Source of the DNA: Peptoniphilus faecalis
Lineage (GTDB): Bacteria > Bacillota > Clostridia > Tissierellales > Peptoniphilaceae
Direction of reading: 5' to 3'
Assembly: GCF_012976305.1 (NCBI RefSeq)
Contig: NZ_JABDSR010000008.1
Span: 62,001 to 126,000 of the forward strand
Length of the DNA: 64,000 nucleotides
Part shown: piece after piece, positions 24,062 through 32,280 of the stretch
Layout of the letters: each line of letters starts with the position of its first letter
Numbering within the stretch: the first letter of the stretch is position 1
Made by a program: the position numbers and the translations under genes
Notes under the pieces: model-generated
The model's input: the letters and a program-made list of their open reading frames with translations, nothing else
The model's database searches: none
What the model was told of the DNA's origin: nothing

Positions 24062-24227
24062 AGTTAGTAAATATAACATCTTATTAACAATCAGGAGATT
24101 GATAGGCTTGCTGATTCTTGCGAAAGCCTTATATTTTATAAGTTTGATTTCCATTAAATTTATATTTTGGTTTTTGTACGCAGGTGTAGAAGTTATTGAC
24201 AGTTTTTTTAAGTTTTTAGTGGGGTGA
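24054..24227 (+). CDS. Small membrane protein (57 aa)
   Basis: ATG at 24054 overlaps the preceding stop by 8 bases, with GAGGATAGAG upstream as a ribosome binding site. It contains one or two hydrophobic segments (LIGLLILAKALYFISLISIK and IFWFLYAGVEVI). Unknown function. Confidence 0.55.
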   Translation: MIKVSKYNILLTIRRLIGLLILAKALYFISLISIKFIFWFLYAGVEVIDSFFKFLVG

Positions 24228-24232
24228 TGAGA

Positions 24233-24391
24233 TTGAAAGATTGTTATTGTCATACTTGCGACAAAGAATTTAATTCTCTAGGTATTACAAGACATAGGGC
24301 TATGCATAGAGATAGGCAAGAGGATTGCAAGATAACCTACAAAGATGGAAAAACTCTTAATTATAAGTTTAGTCAGGTGGTAAAAAAGTGA
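24233..24391 (+). CDS. Small zinc-finger-like phage protein (52 aa)
   Basis: TTG start at 24233 after GGGGTGATGAG. The sequence KDCYCHTCDKEFNSLGITRH ends in HRAMH, giving a C2H2-type finger, with a basic tail. It overlaps the next gene by four bases. Probably nucleic-acid binding (inference). Confidence 0.6.
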   Translation: MKDCYCHTCDKEFNSLGITRHRAMHRDRQEDCKITYKDGKTLNYKFSQVVKK

Positions 24392-24609
24392 AAGCAAATA
24401 GAAGAACTGCCACAGGAATTTTAAAGGCATATTTTGACAAAAATAATATTGCCGATGGGGAAGATTTTGAGATACAAGATTATAGAAAGTTCCTAGAAGA
24501 GGAAACGGAATCTTATCATAGACAATGTGGGATTGATGTTTTCCAAGATTACGGGAAGTTTTCAAAGTATGTGAAAGATAAGTATTTAAAGAGGAGAAAA
24601 AGTGAATAA
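24388..24609 (+). CDS. Small phage protein (73 aa), unknown
   Basis: GTG start overlapping the previous stop (GTGA), with CAGGTGG upstream. The product is KANRRTATGILKAYFDKNNI followed by a charged helical segment and a basic tail. No family recognised. It immediately precedes the methyltransferase pair. Confidence 0.6.
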   Translation: MKANRRTATGILKAYFDKNNIADGEDFEIQDYRKFLEEETESYHRQCGIDVFQDYGKFSKYVKDKYLKRRKSE

Positions 24610-24621
24610 GGCAAATAAAAA

Positions 24622-25503
24622 ATGAAAGAGTTTAACAATAGGCAAATAGCGAACAAACACGCTGAATATGTTACAGGTGAAGTATTAAGAAAGTATGCAG
24701 CAGAAAAGGTCAAAAAGTATGTACCAGATTTAAAAACTATTTTTGATGGAGCGGCAGGGAGTGGACAACTTGAACAGTTTTTGAATGCAGAAAAAATAAT
24801 AGCAGTTGAAATTCAAGAGCAAGCAGCAGACACACTAAAAGAAAACTTTCCAAATGCAGATGTGTATACAACAAGCTTTTTCTTATATAAGGATTTTAAA
24901 GAATATGACGCAAGCTTAATTAACCCGCCTTTTAGTTTGAGTTTAAAAGATCAGACAAAAGAAGAAATTAAAGCAATACAAGAAGAATACCCATGGAAGA
25001 AGTCAGGAGTATTGGACGATATATTCTTACTTAGAAGCTTAAATTTTACAAAACGATATTCTTTTTATATTTTATTTCCTGGTATTGCATATAGAAAAGC
25101 AGAAAGAAAAGCAAGGGAGATAATAGGCAATAAGTTGTTGGAGCTTAACTATATAGAAAATGGATTTAAAGATACTACAATATCTGTAGTTTTTATAGTT
25201 ATAGACAAAGAAAAGAAAAGCAAAAATTATACAAGCGAAATTTATGATTGCCAAACAAAAACTGTAAATGTTAGAGAAGAATTTGAAATTGATGTAAATT
25301 ATTGGCAATTAGCAAAAGATATAAAAGAAAAAGAAGAAGAAATAGATATTGTTAAACTTGAAGCAGAAATCAAAAAAAACAATAAAAATATTATTCGACT
25401 AAACAAAGAAATAGACAAAATCATAGAGGAAGAAATAAAACCATTTTTATATGGAGAGGTAGATAATATTGAAAACGAGCCAAAACAAATTTCATTATTT
25501 TAA
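24622..25503 (+). CDS. N6-adenine DNA methyltransferase (compact HsdM-like)
   Basis: A 293-aa class I SAM-dependent methyltransferase. Motif I is FDGAAGSGQLEQF (residues 41-53), the acidic motif II is AVEIQEQAAD, and the catalytic motif IV is NPPF (residues 101-104), typical of gamma-type N6-adenine enzymes. A long charged coiled segment forms the C-terminus. It is much shorter than type I HsdM (about 500 aa) and lacks the N-terminal helical domain. It overlaps a half-size specificity subunit, so the pair could methylate phage DNA for protection from host restriction. No restriction subunit is present. Confidence 0.88.
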   Translation: MKEFNNRQIANKHAEYVTGEVLRKYAAEKVKKYVPDLKTIFDGAAGSGQLEQFLNAEKIIAVEIQEQAADTLKENFPNADVYTTSFFLYKDFKEYDASLINPPFSLSLKDQTKEEIKAIQEEYPWKKSGVLDDIFLLRSLNFTKRYSFYILFPGIAYRKAERKAREIIGNKLLELNYIENGFKDTTISVVFIVIDKEKKSKNYTSEIYDCQTKTVNVREEFEIDVNYWQLAKDIKEKEEEIDIVKLEAEIKKNNKNIIRLNKEIDKIIEEEIKPFLYGEVDNIENEPKQISLF

Positions 25504-26020
25504 ATTGAAAGACTTAATAGATTTAGAGCGTGGAAAGAGAACTGATTATATAGAAAATGGGAAGTACCCAGTATTTGGAGCTGGAGAAAAAGCAATGGGA
25601 TATTGCAATGAATATAACAATGAAGGCAATATAACAATAACTAGAAAAGGAACGATAGGCAATATATATAAACGAGAGTTCAAGCATTTTGTAACAGACG
25701 CAAGCAATATTATTGTTGTTAAAAACAAAAAGATTATAGAAGTTTATTTGTATGAATGGCTTTTAAGCAAAGAGTATTTAATAAAACAATTATCAAAACC
25801 TATGTTAATACCAGAACTTGATGAAAAAGCCTTCATGAATTTAGAAATTAACGTACCAAATTTAGAAGATCAGAAAAAGGTAGTTGATATTCTAAACCGA
25901 TATAGATTTTTTTTAGAAGAAAATAATAAACACACATTGCAACTTATAAATAGCTTAGAAAACTACAGGTCCGGAGTAAGAAATATGTTTTTTGAGATTT
26001 TAGGAGAAAAGAATGAATAA
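25469..26020 (+). CDS. Half-size type I specificity (HsdS-like) subunit
   Basis: 183 aa with TTG start at 25469 after GGAGAGG, overlapping the methyltransferase gene by 35 bases in another frame. It carries a single target-recognition domain (FHYFKLKDLIDLERGKR, GKYPVFGAGEKAMGY, ITRKGTIGNIYK) followed by one conserved helix region (VPNLEDQKKVVDILNRYRFF). Normal HsdS has two of each, so it would act as a dimer and read a palindromic, gapped site (inference). Confidence 0.85.
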   Translation: MKTSQNKFHYFKLKDLIDLERGKRTDYIENGKYPVFGAGEKAMGYCNEYNNEGNITITRKGTIGNIYKREFKHFVTDASNIIVVKNKKIIEVYLYEWLLSKEYLIKQLSKPMLIPELDEKAFMNLEINVPNLEDQKKVVDILNRYRFFLEENNKHTLQLINSLENYRSGVRNMFFEILGEKNE

Positions 26021-26109
26021 GGCAAATAAAAAAAGTCCCAGGTCGGCTAAAACTCCAGGACTAAAATATATAAATATTTGCTCTTAGTATATCACAAGGA
26101 GTTAGAAAA

Positions 26110-26403
26110 ATGAAAAGAATTGAATGTTATGAAACTGAAGACGGAAGATTGTTTACAACTTATGAAGAAGCGTTGATACATGAGAAAGAAGAAGAGATAA
26201 AAAATAATTTAGGTGCGCTCCTAAATACCTGCATTAGTGTTAACAGTTTAATGAAAAGCTATGTGGGAGATAACAAACTTTGTGCAAACTACGAAGAAGC
26301 ACGAACTTTAAAAATTTTTCTAATTAAATACATGACAGAAATTATGTTAGAAGAATTTACAGCTTTTAAATCTCTATTTGATGGAGGTTTAAAATGCAAA
26401 TAA
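26110..26403 (+). CDS. Conserved-looking phage protein (97 aa), unknown
   Basis: Start after CAAGGAG. The N-terminus RIECYETEDGRLFTTYEEAL is typical of small phage accessory proteins with a strand-turn-strand and an EEA helix. Located between the modification and recombination modules and overlapping the next gene by 10 bases. No function assigned. Confidence 0.7.
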   Translation: MKRIECYETEDGRLFTTYEEALIHEKEEEIKNNLGALLNTCISVNSLMKSYVGDNKLCANYEEARTLKIFLIKYMTEIMLEEFTAFKSLFDGGLKCK

Positions 26404-28196
26404 AAATTAAAACTTTAAAATTAGAAAACTTCAAGGGAATCAAGGACTTAACAATAGACTTTAAGGACATAACTAATATTTATGGGGACAATGCAGTAGG
26501 TAAGACAACAATATTTGACGCCTACTCTTGGTTACTTTGGGACAAGGACAGTATAAACAGAAAGGACTTTGCAATAAAACCTTATAACAAAAATGGCGAA
26601 GAAGTCCACAACTTGGAATCAGTAGTTGAGGGAGATTTTACTTTTGATGACACAAATCTTAACCTTAAAAAAATCTATAAAGAAGTCTGGACTAAAAAAC
26701 GTGGATCTACGCAGGCAGAATTTACGGGACATACTACTGACTATTATATAAATTCTGTACCAGTTAAGAAAAAGGAGTACAACGAAAGAATTGAAAGTGT
26801 CTTGTCTGAAGATAATTTCAACTTGCTTTCAAATCCATTGTACTTTAACCAATTTTTGGTAAAGACAGAAAGAAGAGAAATACTTTTAAGCCTTATAGAA
26901 GATGTAAAGCCAGAGGATATTATCGCAAAAAATAAAGATTTAGAAGAATTAGATCTTAAAAATTATACAGTTGATGAACTAAAGAAAATAGCAAAGGATA
27001 GTGCAAGAAAAATTAATAAAGACATTGAAAGCATACCAGCAAGGATTGATGAGTTAAATAAGTCAAAAATACATGACATAGATTTTGATGCCTTGGAGTT
27101 TAGAAAGAGAGGTACAATTCCAGCCATAAGAGAGATAGATGAAAAGCTTGCCGATGCTTCAAAGATGACTGAGGGCATGACTGAGATAACAGAAAAAATT
27201 ACTGCATTACAAAAAGAAAAGTCTGAACTTGCAGAAAATTATCAAAATAAATGTTTTGAAATAAATCTAAAAAATAAAAATGTATTGCTGGAAAAAGAAC
27301 ACGATAAATTAGCACTTGAAGAAGCGAAAAAGAATATAGAAAAGCTTAAAGATCTAGTTGAAAAGGCTAGGGAAGAATGGCAAGAAGTCCACAAAGAACA
27401 ATATCAAGGTGACTTTAAGTGCCCAACTTGCGGTCAAGACCTATTACCAGACCAAATAGAAAAGACAATGGCTAACTTTAATAAGAAAAAGTCTGAAAAG
27501 CTATCAAGCATCGAAGAAAAAGCAAAAGATCTAAAGTTAAAAATAGAAGAATGCGAAAAACTAATAGCTATTTATGAGGTTAAGGAATATAAGGAAGAAG
27601 ACCTGCCAACTGAGCCTATTAGACTACAAGAAATTGATAAGGAGCTTGACGAGGCTAGGTCAAAATTAAAAGATTTTTCTTTAGACAATAAAAAGGATTT
27701 ACTTGAAAAGAAAAGCTCTTTAAACGCAGATTTGGAAGAAATAAATAAAAAATTATCTCTACAAGGACAAAATGAAAAAATTGACGAAAGAATAAAGGAA
27801 CTTGAAACGCAAGAAAAAGAACTTGCCAAAGCTTATGAAGAGCAACAAAGAATTATTTATCTTTGTGAGGAATATACAAAGGCTTATGTGGACCTAGTAA
27901 GCGACAAGATAAATGACAGTTTTGACCTGGTAAAATTTAAACTTTTTGAAAATCAAATAAACGGCGGAATAACTGAAACCTGCGAAGCTACTTTTGAGGA
28001 AGTACCTTACAGCGACTTAAACAATGCGGCAAAGATAAACGTAGGTCTTGATGTAATTAATAGCTTGTCTGACAAACTTGATTTAAAAGTGCCAATATTT
28101 ATAGACAACGCAGAGTCGGTAAATGAACTAATTAAGACAGATACACAATTAGTGAGGTTAGTAGTTAGCAAGGATAAGGAGCTTAAAATTGATTAA
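26394..28196 (+). CDS. SbcC/Rad50-like AAA ATPase
   Basis: A 600-aa SMC-type ATPase. Walker A is GDNAVGKTT (residues 31-39). Two long coiled coils flank a CPTCGQ zinc-hook-like turn (about residue 342). Walker B is near the end (PIFIDNAES, about 570-580). Phage proteins of this layout take part in DNA repair or recombination. No SbcD-type nuclease is adjacent, but RecT and an MBL-fold protein lie downstream. The order suggests one recombination/replication operon with overlapping genes. Confidence 0.88.
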   Translation: MQIKIKTLKLENFKGIKDLTIDFKDITNIYGDNAVGKTTIFDAYSWLLWDKDSINRKDFAIKPYNKNGEEVHNLESVVEGDFTFDDTNLNLKKIYKEVWTKKRGSTQAEFTGHTTDYYINSVPVKKKEYNERIESVLSEDNFNLLSNPLYFNQFLVKTERREILLSLIEDVKPEDIIAKNKDLEELDLKNYTVDELKKIAKDSARKINKDIESIPARIDELNKSKIHDIDFDALEFRKRGTIPAIREIDEKLADASKMTEGMTEITEKITALQKEKSELAENYQNKCFEINLKNKNVLLEKEHDKLALEEAKKNIEKLKDLVEKAREEWQEVHKEQYQGDFKCPTCGQDLLPDQIEKTMANFNKKKSEKLSSIEEKAKDLKLKIEECEKLIAIYEVKEYKEEDLPTEPIRLQEIDKELDEARSKLKDFSLDNKKDLLEKKSSLNADLEEINKKLSLQGQNEKIDERIKELETQEKELAKAYEEQQRIIYLCEEYTKAYVDLVSDKINDSFDLVKFKLFENQINGGITETCEATFEEVPYSDLNNAAKINVGLDVINSLSDKLDLKVPIFIDNAESVNELIKTDTQLVRLVVSKDKELKID

Positions 28197-28368
28197 GGTT
28201 TTAAATGCTTGGTGGTACAACGGAACCATCGGAATTGTAAAAGTCTTCAATGGCTTCGAAGTTAAATATTACATCGGCATAGGTTATGGACAAGATGAAA
28301 AAGAAGATATAGACAAAATTTTAAAGTATGGAAGCAGGTTTTACCCAGAGGTTTTTGAGGTTGAATAA
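28189..28368 (+). CDS. Small phage protein (59 aa)
   Basis: TTG start at 28189, spaced 8 bases from AAGGAG and overlapping the ATPase end by 8 bases. The product KVLNAWWYNGTIGIVKVFNG continues with EVKYYIGIGYGQDEKED and looks like a compact beta domain. It ends one base into the next ATG. Unknown function. Confidence 0.65.
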   Translation: MIKVLNAWWYNGTIGIVKVFNGFEVKYYIGIGYGQDEKEDIDKILKYGSRFYPEVFEVE

Positions 28369-28712
28369 TGAGAATATTTAGTTTACAAGATGAAAAATTT
28401 GAAGATATGCAGATGAGTTTAAACGCATCAATTATTCATGTAGCAAAAAAGATAGCGGCTGGAGAATTTGAGCAAGGCGACATAACTCTTAAATTAAAGA
28501 TAGGAACAGTTTTTGAACAAAAAGACGAGAAAGCTTATAAGATGCCAGCTTTTAATTACAAGATAGGCACTAATTTGCAAAAGAAATCAAGCCTAGACGG
28601 TGGAGATGCATACCAGGGCATGGAATTTAAACTCGATGATGGTGTTGTTGTTTTGGAAAAAGTGAAAAGTAATCAAATAGATATGTTAGATGAGGAGGAC
28701 GAGGAAGAATGA
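28368..28712 (+). CDS. Phage protein (114 aa), unknown
   Basis: ATG shares a base with the preceding stop. The middle is beta-rich (GDITLKLKIGTVFEQ) and the C-terminus is strongly acidic (MLDEEDEEE), as in many phage DNA-metabolism partner proteins. It lies between the ATPase and SSB genes. No family recognised. Confidence 0.7.
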   Translation: MRIFSLQDEKFEDMQMSLNASIIHVAKKIAAGEFEQGDITLKLKIGTVFEQKDEKAYKMPAFNYKIGTNLQKKSSLDGGDAYQGMEFKLDDGVVVLEKVKSNQIDMLDEEDEEE

Positions 28713-28999
28713 AATTAACAAAAGAAGAATTACTAAAATTAGGATTTAAGGAAAAAGAAAACGAAAAGGGAAAATACTTAACATTAATTCTTAACAAAGG
28801 AAAAGACAGATTCTACCACTTTTTAGAATGGTATGAAGACCAACCAGACAAGTTTTACATTAACGTAATTTTAATAGGCAAAATAAAAACAATTTCCGAA
28901 GAAGATTTTTTGGTGAATACAAATGGATTGTCATCTAATGCTGTCGAACACTATGAAGAGATTTTAGAAGAATTAGAAGAATGGAGTAGAAAAGAATGA
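28709..28999 (+). CDS. Phage protein (96 aa), unknown
   Basis: Overlaps the previous and next genes by four bases each (ATGA). The sequence begins KLTKEELLKLGFKEKENEKG and has an acidic helical C-terminus. Context places it in the replication module. Function unknown. Confidence 0.7.
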   Translation: MKLTKEELLKLGFKEKENEKGKYLTLILNKGKDRFYHFLEWYEDQPDKFYINVILIGKIKTISEEDFLVNTNGLSSNAVEHYEEILEELEEWSRKE

Positions 29000-29433
29000 A
29001 CTCAGTAAATTTAATTGGAAGATTAGTAAGGGAACCTGAACTTAAATATACACAAAGTGGTCTTGCAGTTTTGAAATTTACAGTTGCAGTCGACAGAAAG
29101 TTAAGCAAGGACAAAAGAGATGAAGCACAGGCAAATAACCAACCTACAGCTGACTTTATCTCATGCACTGCCTTTGGAAAGACTGCCGAAGTAATTGGAA
29201 ATTATCACAGTAAAGGCAGCCAAATTGGAGTGGAAGGAAGAATCCAAACTGGAAGCTACGAAAAAGACGGAAGGACTATTTACACGACTGATGTTTTAGT
29301 AAATAGTATCACTTTTGTTGGATCTAAAAATAATAATTCTGGTGGTGGAAATTACCAAAATAGGAATGACCAACAAGATGACTATAGTGATGAAGGATTT
29401 TTCCCAGTAGATAATGACGATATCCCATTTTAA
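28996..29433 (+). CDS. ssb: Single-stranded DNA-binding protein
   Basis: A 145-aa SSB with an N-terminal OB fold (SVNLIGRLVREPELKYTQSG, FTVAVDR, DFISCTAFGKTAEVI, KGSQIGVEGRIQTGSYEKDG). A glycine/asparagine-rich linker and the acidic tip DDIPF, which recruits partner proteins, follow. Phage-encoded and co-transcribed with RecT, it should coat single strands during replication and annealing. Confidence 0.96.
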   Translation: MNSVNLIGRLVREPELKYTQSGLAVLKFTVAVDRKLSKDKRDEAQANNQPTADFISCTAFGKTAEVIGNYHSKGSQIGVEGRIQTGSYEKDGRTIYTTDVLVNSITFVGSKNNNSGGGNYQNRNDQQDDYSDEGFFPVDNDDIPF

Positions 29434-29445
29434 GGAGGAATAAAA

Positions 29446-30006
29446 ATGAAAGTTAAAGATTTAATAATGGAATTGATTTATGTAAATCCTGATGCAGAGG
29501 TTAGATGTGTAACCTATCAAAATGCAAATGAAGATGCTGACGAATTTGCTTTAAATATAAGGACTTTAGAAGATTATGAAGATAATGTTGATTTAGTCCT
29601 TGATAATCTGAATGTTGGTAGATTTAATGAGGACCAAGTCTTCGAGATACTAAGAAATAAAGTCCTTGATTGGGCAAAGAATAAAAACTTGTTACACGAA
29701 GAAAACGCAGAAAAGCAATTTATGAAATTTATTGAAGAAGTTTTTGAGTTTAGAGATGAATGGCTTTTATTTGTACATGAGTACAATAAATGCAGTTACG
29801 GAGAAGCTGACAACGACCCAGAAGTTGTTGAACTTAGGGGAAACATGAAACTTGAAATGGGCGACGTATTTATAACGTTAATTATCCTATGTGACCAATT
29901 AAATTTAGATCCCGTTGATTGCCTAGGAAGAGCTTACGAAAAAATCAAAGATAGAAAAGGAAAAACTATTAACGGAGTATTTATCAAAGAAGGAGATTTA
30001 AAATGA
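29446..30006 (+). CDS. MazG-like nucleotide pyrophosphohydrolase
   Basis: 186 aa. The C-terminal two-thirds is an all-alpha NTP-PPase: FMKFIEEVFEFRDEW supplies the EExxE metal site and KLEMGDVFITLIIL the second acidic helix. The conserved AYEKIKDRKGKTINGVF closes the domain. The N-terminal 60 residues are extra and unrecognised. Such enzymes clean nucleotide pools or lower alarmone levels during phage growth. It overlaps recT by four bases. Confidence 0.85.
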   Translation: MKVKDLIMELIYVNPDAEVRCVTYQNANEDADEFALNIRTLEDYEDNVDLVLDNLNVGRFNEDQVFEILRNKVLDWAKNKNLLHEENAEKQFMKFIEEVFEFRDEWLLFVHEYNKCSYGEADNDPEVVELRGNMKLEMGDVFITLIILCDQLNLDPVDCLGRAYEKIKDRKGKTINGVFIKEGDLK

Positions 30007-30821
30007 CAAATATACAAAAACAAGAAAATAGGACATTAAGTCCAGTAAACCAAATGAAGAATTTACTAGCAAACCAAGGCATGCAAAATTTATTTGCTGA
30101 TGCCTTAAAGGAAAATAAGGACAGATTTTTAGCATCAATTATTGATCTATACAATGGTGATAGCTATTTACAAGGTTGCAATCCTAAAGAGGTTGCTATG
30201 GAAGCACTAAAGGCAGCTACTCTTAATTTGCCTATTAATAAAAATCTTGGATATGCCTATATTGTACCATACAAAAATAAAGGTAAATTAACACCTCAAT
30301 TCCAAATCGGATACAAAGGTTATATACAAATGGCACAAAGAAGTGGACAATATAAGGCTTTAAACGCAGGAATTATGTATGAGGGGATGGAAGTCAAAAG
30401 AGATTACCTAAAAGGAACTTTTGAGATTATAGGAGAGCCTAAGTCTGATAAGGTTATTGGATATTTTGCTTATTTCCAACTTTTAAATGGATATGAAAAG
30501 GCAGTTTATATGACAAAGGACGAGGTAATAGAACACGCAAAGAGATATTCTCAAGCTTACGGAAGTGATTACAGTCCGTGGAAAAAACAATTTGACGAGA
30601 TGGCACAAAAGACAGTAATTAAAAGACTTTTAAGCAAGTACGGAGTTTTGACAACAGAGTTTCAAGATGCAATTAAGGAAGAGGAAGACAGAGAAGTTTT
30701 AAGAGCGACAGAAAACAATGCTATGCTTGAAATGACAGCTCCAGAAGAGGAAGAAGAAACTATTGAAGTAAATCCAGATACTGGAGAAATCATCGAAGAA
30801 GATATAAAGGCACCGTTTTAA
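30003..30821 (+). CDS. recT: RecT-family single-strand annealing protein
   Basis: A 272-aa recombinase. Signature segments are CNPKEVAMEALKAATLNLPI, LGYAYIVPYK, FQIGYKGYIQMAQRSGQYK and MAQKTVIKRLLSKYG. The acidic C-terminus (PEEEEETIEVNPDTGEII) may contact SSB. No RecE-like exonuclease is adjacent; the SbcC-like ATPase or MBL-fold protein could fill that role (inference). Confidence 0.95.
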   Translation: MTNIQKQENRTLSPVNQMKNLLANQGMQNLFADALKENKDRFLASIIDLYNGDSYLQGCNPKEVAMEALKAATLNLPINKNLGYAYIVPYKNKGKLTPQFQIGYKGYIQMAQRSGQYKALNAGIMYEGMEVKRDYLKGTFEIIGEPKSDKVIGYFAYFQLLNGYEKAVYMTKDEVIEHAKRYSQAYGSDYSPWKKQFDEMAQKTVIKRLLSKYGVLTTEFQDAIKEEEDREVLRATENNAMLEMTAPEEEEETIEVNPDTGEIIEEDIKAPF

Positions 30822-30823
30822 TT

Positions 30824-31531
30824 ATGGATATTAAGATTATAGCCAGTGGTAGCACTGGTAACTGCTACAAGATAAGTAACGAGGATACTACACTCTTAAT
30901 TGAGTGTGGTATTCCTTATAAAAAAATACAGCAAGCACTTAATTTTAAGACTACGGACATTGACGGGGTCTTAGTAAGTCATGAGCATGGAGACCACTCA
31001 AAAGCTTGTAAGGATTTAATCAAGGCTGGAGTGGATCTATATATGACGGAAGGCACTAAAGAGGCTTTGGAGCTTGAAAGTCATAGGGTTAAAACTTTTG
31101 AAAAAAATGGTTATTTCACTTACAGATGGGTTGATATAGGATCTTTTAAAATAAAGATTTTTGAAACAGTACACGATGCCAAAGAACCAGTCGGCTTTTA
31201 TATTTTAAACGCAAAGACTGATGAGAGGTTACTTTTCATCACCGATACTATGTTTGTTAAAAATCGATTTAGAACGATTGATTATTTGATGATAGAAGTT
31301 AATTATGTCAAAGAAACGATAAATAACAATCTCAATCTAGATCCAATTTTAAGAAAAAGAATCAAAGAAAATCATATGTCTTTGGAAACTGCTTTGGATT
31401 TTTTAAAGAAGTGTAATCTCTCAAGGCTTAAAAAGATATATGTAATGCACTTATCAGATGCTAATTCTGATGCCGAGGTCATAAAATATAGACTCCAAGA
31501 ACTTACAGGTGTAGCTATAGAAATTTGCTAG
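30824..31531 (+). CDS. MBL-fold hydrolase (YycJ-like)
   Basis: A 235-aa metallo-beta-lactamase fold protein. The metal-binding motif is LVSHEHGDHSKA (HxHxDH), followed by ETVHDAKEPVGF (His), LLFITDTMF (Asp) and YVMHLSDANSD (His). YycJ/WalJ-type proteins have exonuclease-like relatives. Phage copies sit next to RecT as here, suggesting a nuclease role in the annealing pathway. Starts 2 bases after the recT stop. Confidence 0.88.
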   Translation: MDIKIIASGSTGNCYKISNEDTTLLIECGIPYKKIQQALNFKTTDIDGVLVSHEHGDHSKACKDLIKAGVDLYMTEGTKEALELESHRVKTFEKNGYFTYRWVDIGSFKIKIFETVHDAKEPVGFYILNAKTDERLLFITDTMFVKNRFRTIDYLMIEVNYVKETINNNLNLDPILRKRIKENHMSLETALDFLKKCNLSRLKKIYVMHLSDANSDAEVIKYRLQELTGVAIEIC

Positions 31532-31542
31532 GCGGTGATATT

Positions 31543-32280
31543 ATGCCAAAGAAAAAAGGCTGGATTAGCATTCATAGAAGTATCTATGATAATTGGATAT
31601 GGAATGATGATGAAGAATTTGACAAGAGATCAGCTTGGATTGACCTACTTCTAATGGTTAATCATGAGGATAAAAAAGTTCTGATAGATGGCAATTTGGA
31701 ATTAGTTAGACGAGGACAGCGTATAACTTCTATAAGAAAATTATGCAGTAGGTGGAAGTGGTCGAGAACAAAAGTAAATAATTTTCTAAAATTATTAGAA
31801 AAAGATGAAATGATTTCTTTAAAAATAGAGCCACATAAAAAGACCGTTATAACCATTGTAAATTACAGTTTTTATCAAGATGACAGCAAGGGCAAAAAAG
31901 CCAGTGAAGAGCCAGTCAAGAGCCAGTCAAAAGCCAGTGAAGAGCCAGTGAAAAGCCTAAACAATAATGATAATAATGATAATAATGATAATAATGATAA
32001 TAATGATAATAATGATAACAACAACTACTACAGAAAAAAATTTGAAGAAGAAAAAGTGTTAAAAAAATTTAAGGAATGTGGTGGTAATTGTAGTAAATAT
32101 AATTTTTATAGATTAAAGGATTTAGAAAAGGAATATGGAGAAGAACAACTAATAAAAGCAATAGAGACATCTGCAGATAACAACAAGGTAACTACAGCTT
32201 ATATAAAAGGTATATTAAATAATTGGAATAAGAAGGAGGTAGTAGATGGATACGAGAACCTCAACATTATTAAACTCTGA
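31543..32280 (+). CDS. Phage replication initiator (DnaD-like/replisome organizer)
   Basis: 245 aa starting at 31543 after GGCGGTGA. The N-terminal winged-helix domain (GWISIHRSIYDNWIW, SIRKLCSRWKWSRTKVNNFL) is typical of phage replisome organizers. A low-complexity linker follows: an imperfect KASEEPVKS duplication, then NND repeats from six 9-bp units at 31963-32016. The C-terminal helical part (FYRLKDLEKEYGEEQLIKAI, TAYIKGILNNW) resembles DnaD. It overlaps the helicase loader, its expected partner. Confidence 0.85.
   Translation: MPKKKGWISIHRSIYDNWIWNDDEEFDKRSAWIDLLLMVNHEDKKVLIDGNLELVRRGQRITSIRKLCSRWKWSRTKVNNFLKLLEKDEMISLKIEPHKKTVITIVNYSFYQDDSKGKKASEEPVKSQSKASEEPVKSLNNNDNNDNNDNNDNNDNNDNNNYYRKKFEEEKVLKKFKECGGNCSKYNFYRLKDLEKEYGEEQLIKAIETSADNNKVTTAYIKGILNNWNKKEVVDGYENLNIIKL
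31963..32016. repeat. Tandem 9-bp repeat (6 units) in replication initiator gene
   Basis: Unit AATAATGAT repeated six times without interruption, encoding Asn-Asn-Asp. Copy-number changes keep the reading frame and would only alter linker length. Confidence 0.9.

Noticed and set aside
20959-26020. Complete restriction-modification or defence island joining DUF4145 to the M/S pair
   Set aside because: The DUF4145 gene is about 3 kb away, in opposite orientation and separated by the antirepressor. No nuclease or helicase restriction subunit is present.
26035-26075. Terminator after the specificity subunit gene
   Set aside because: AGTCCCAGG/CCAGGACT can form an imperfect stem, but no T-run follows and the operon continues in the same direction.
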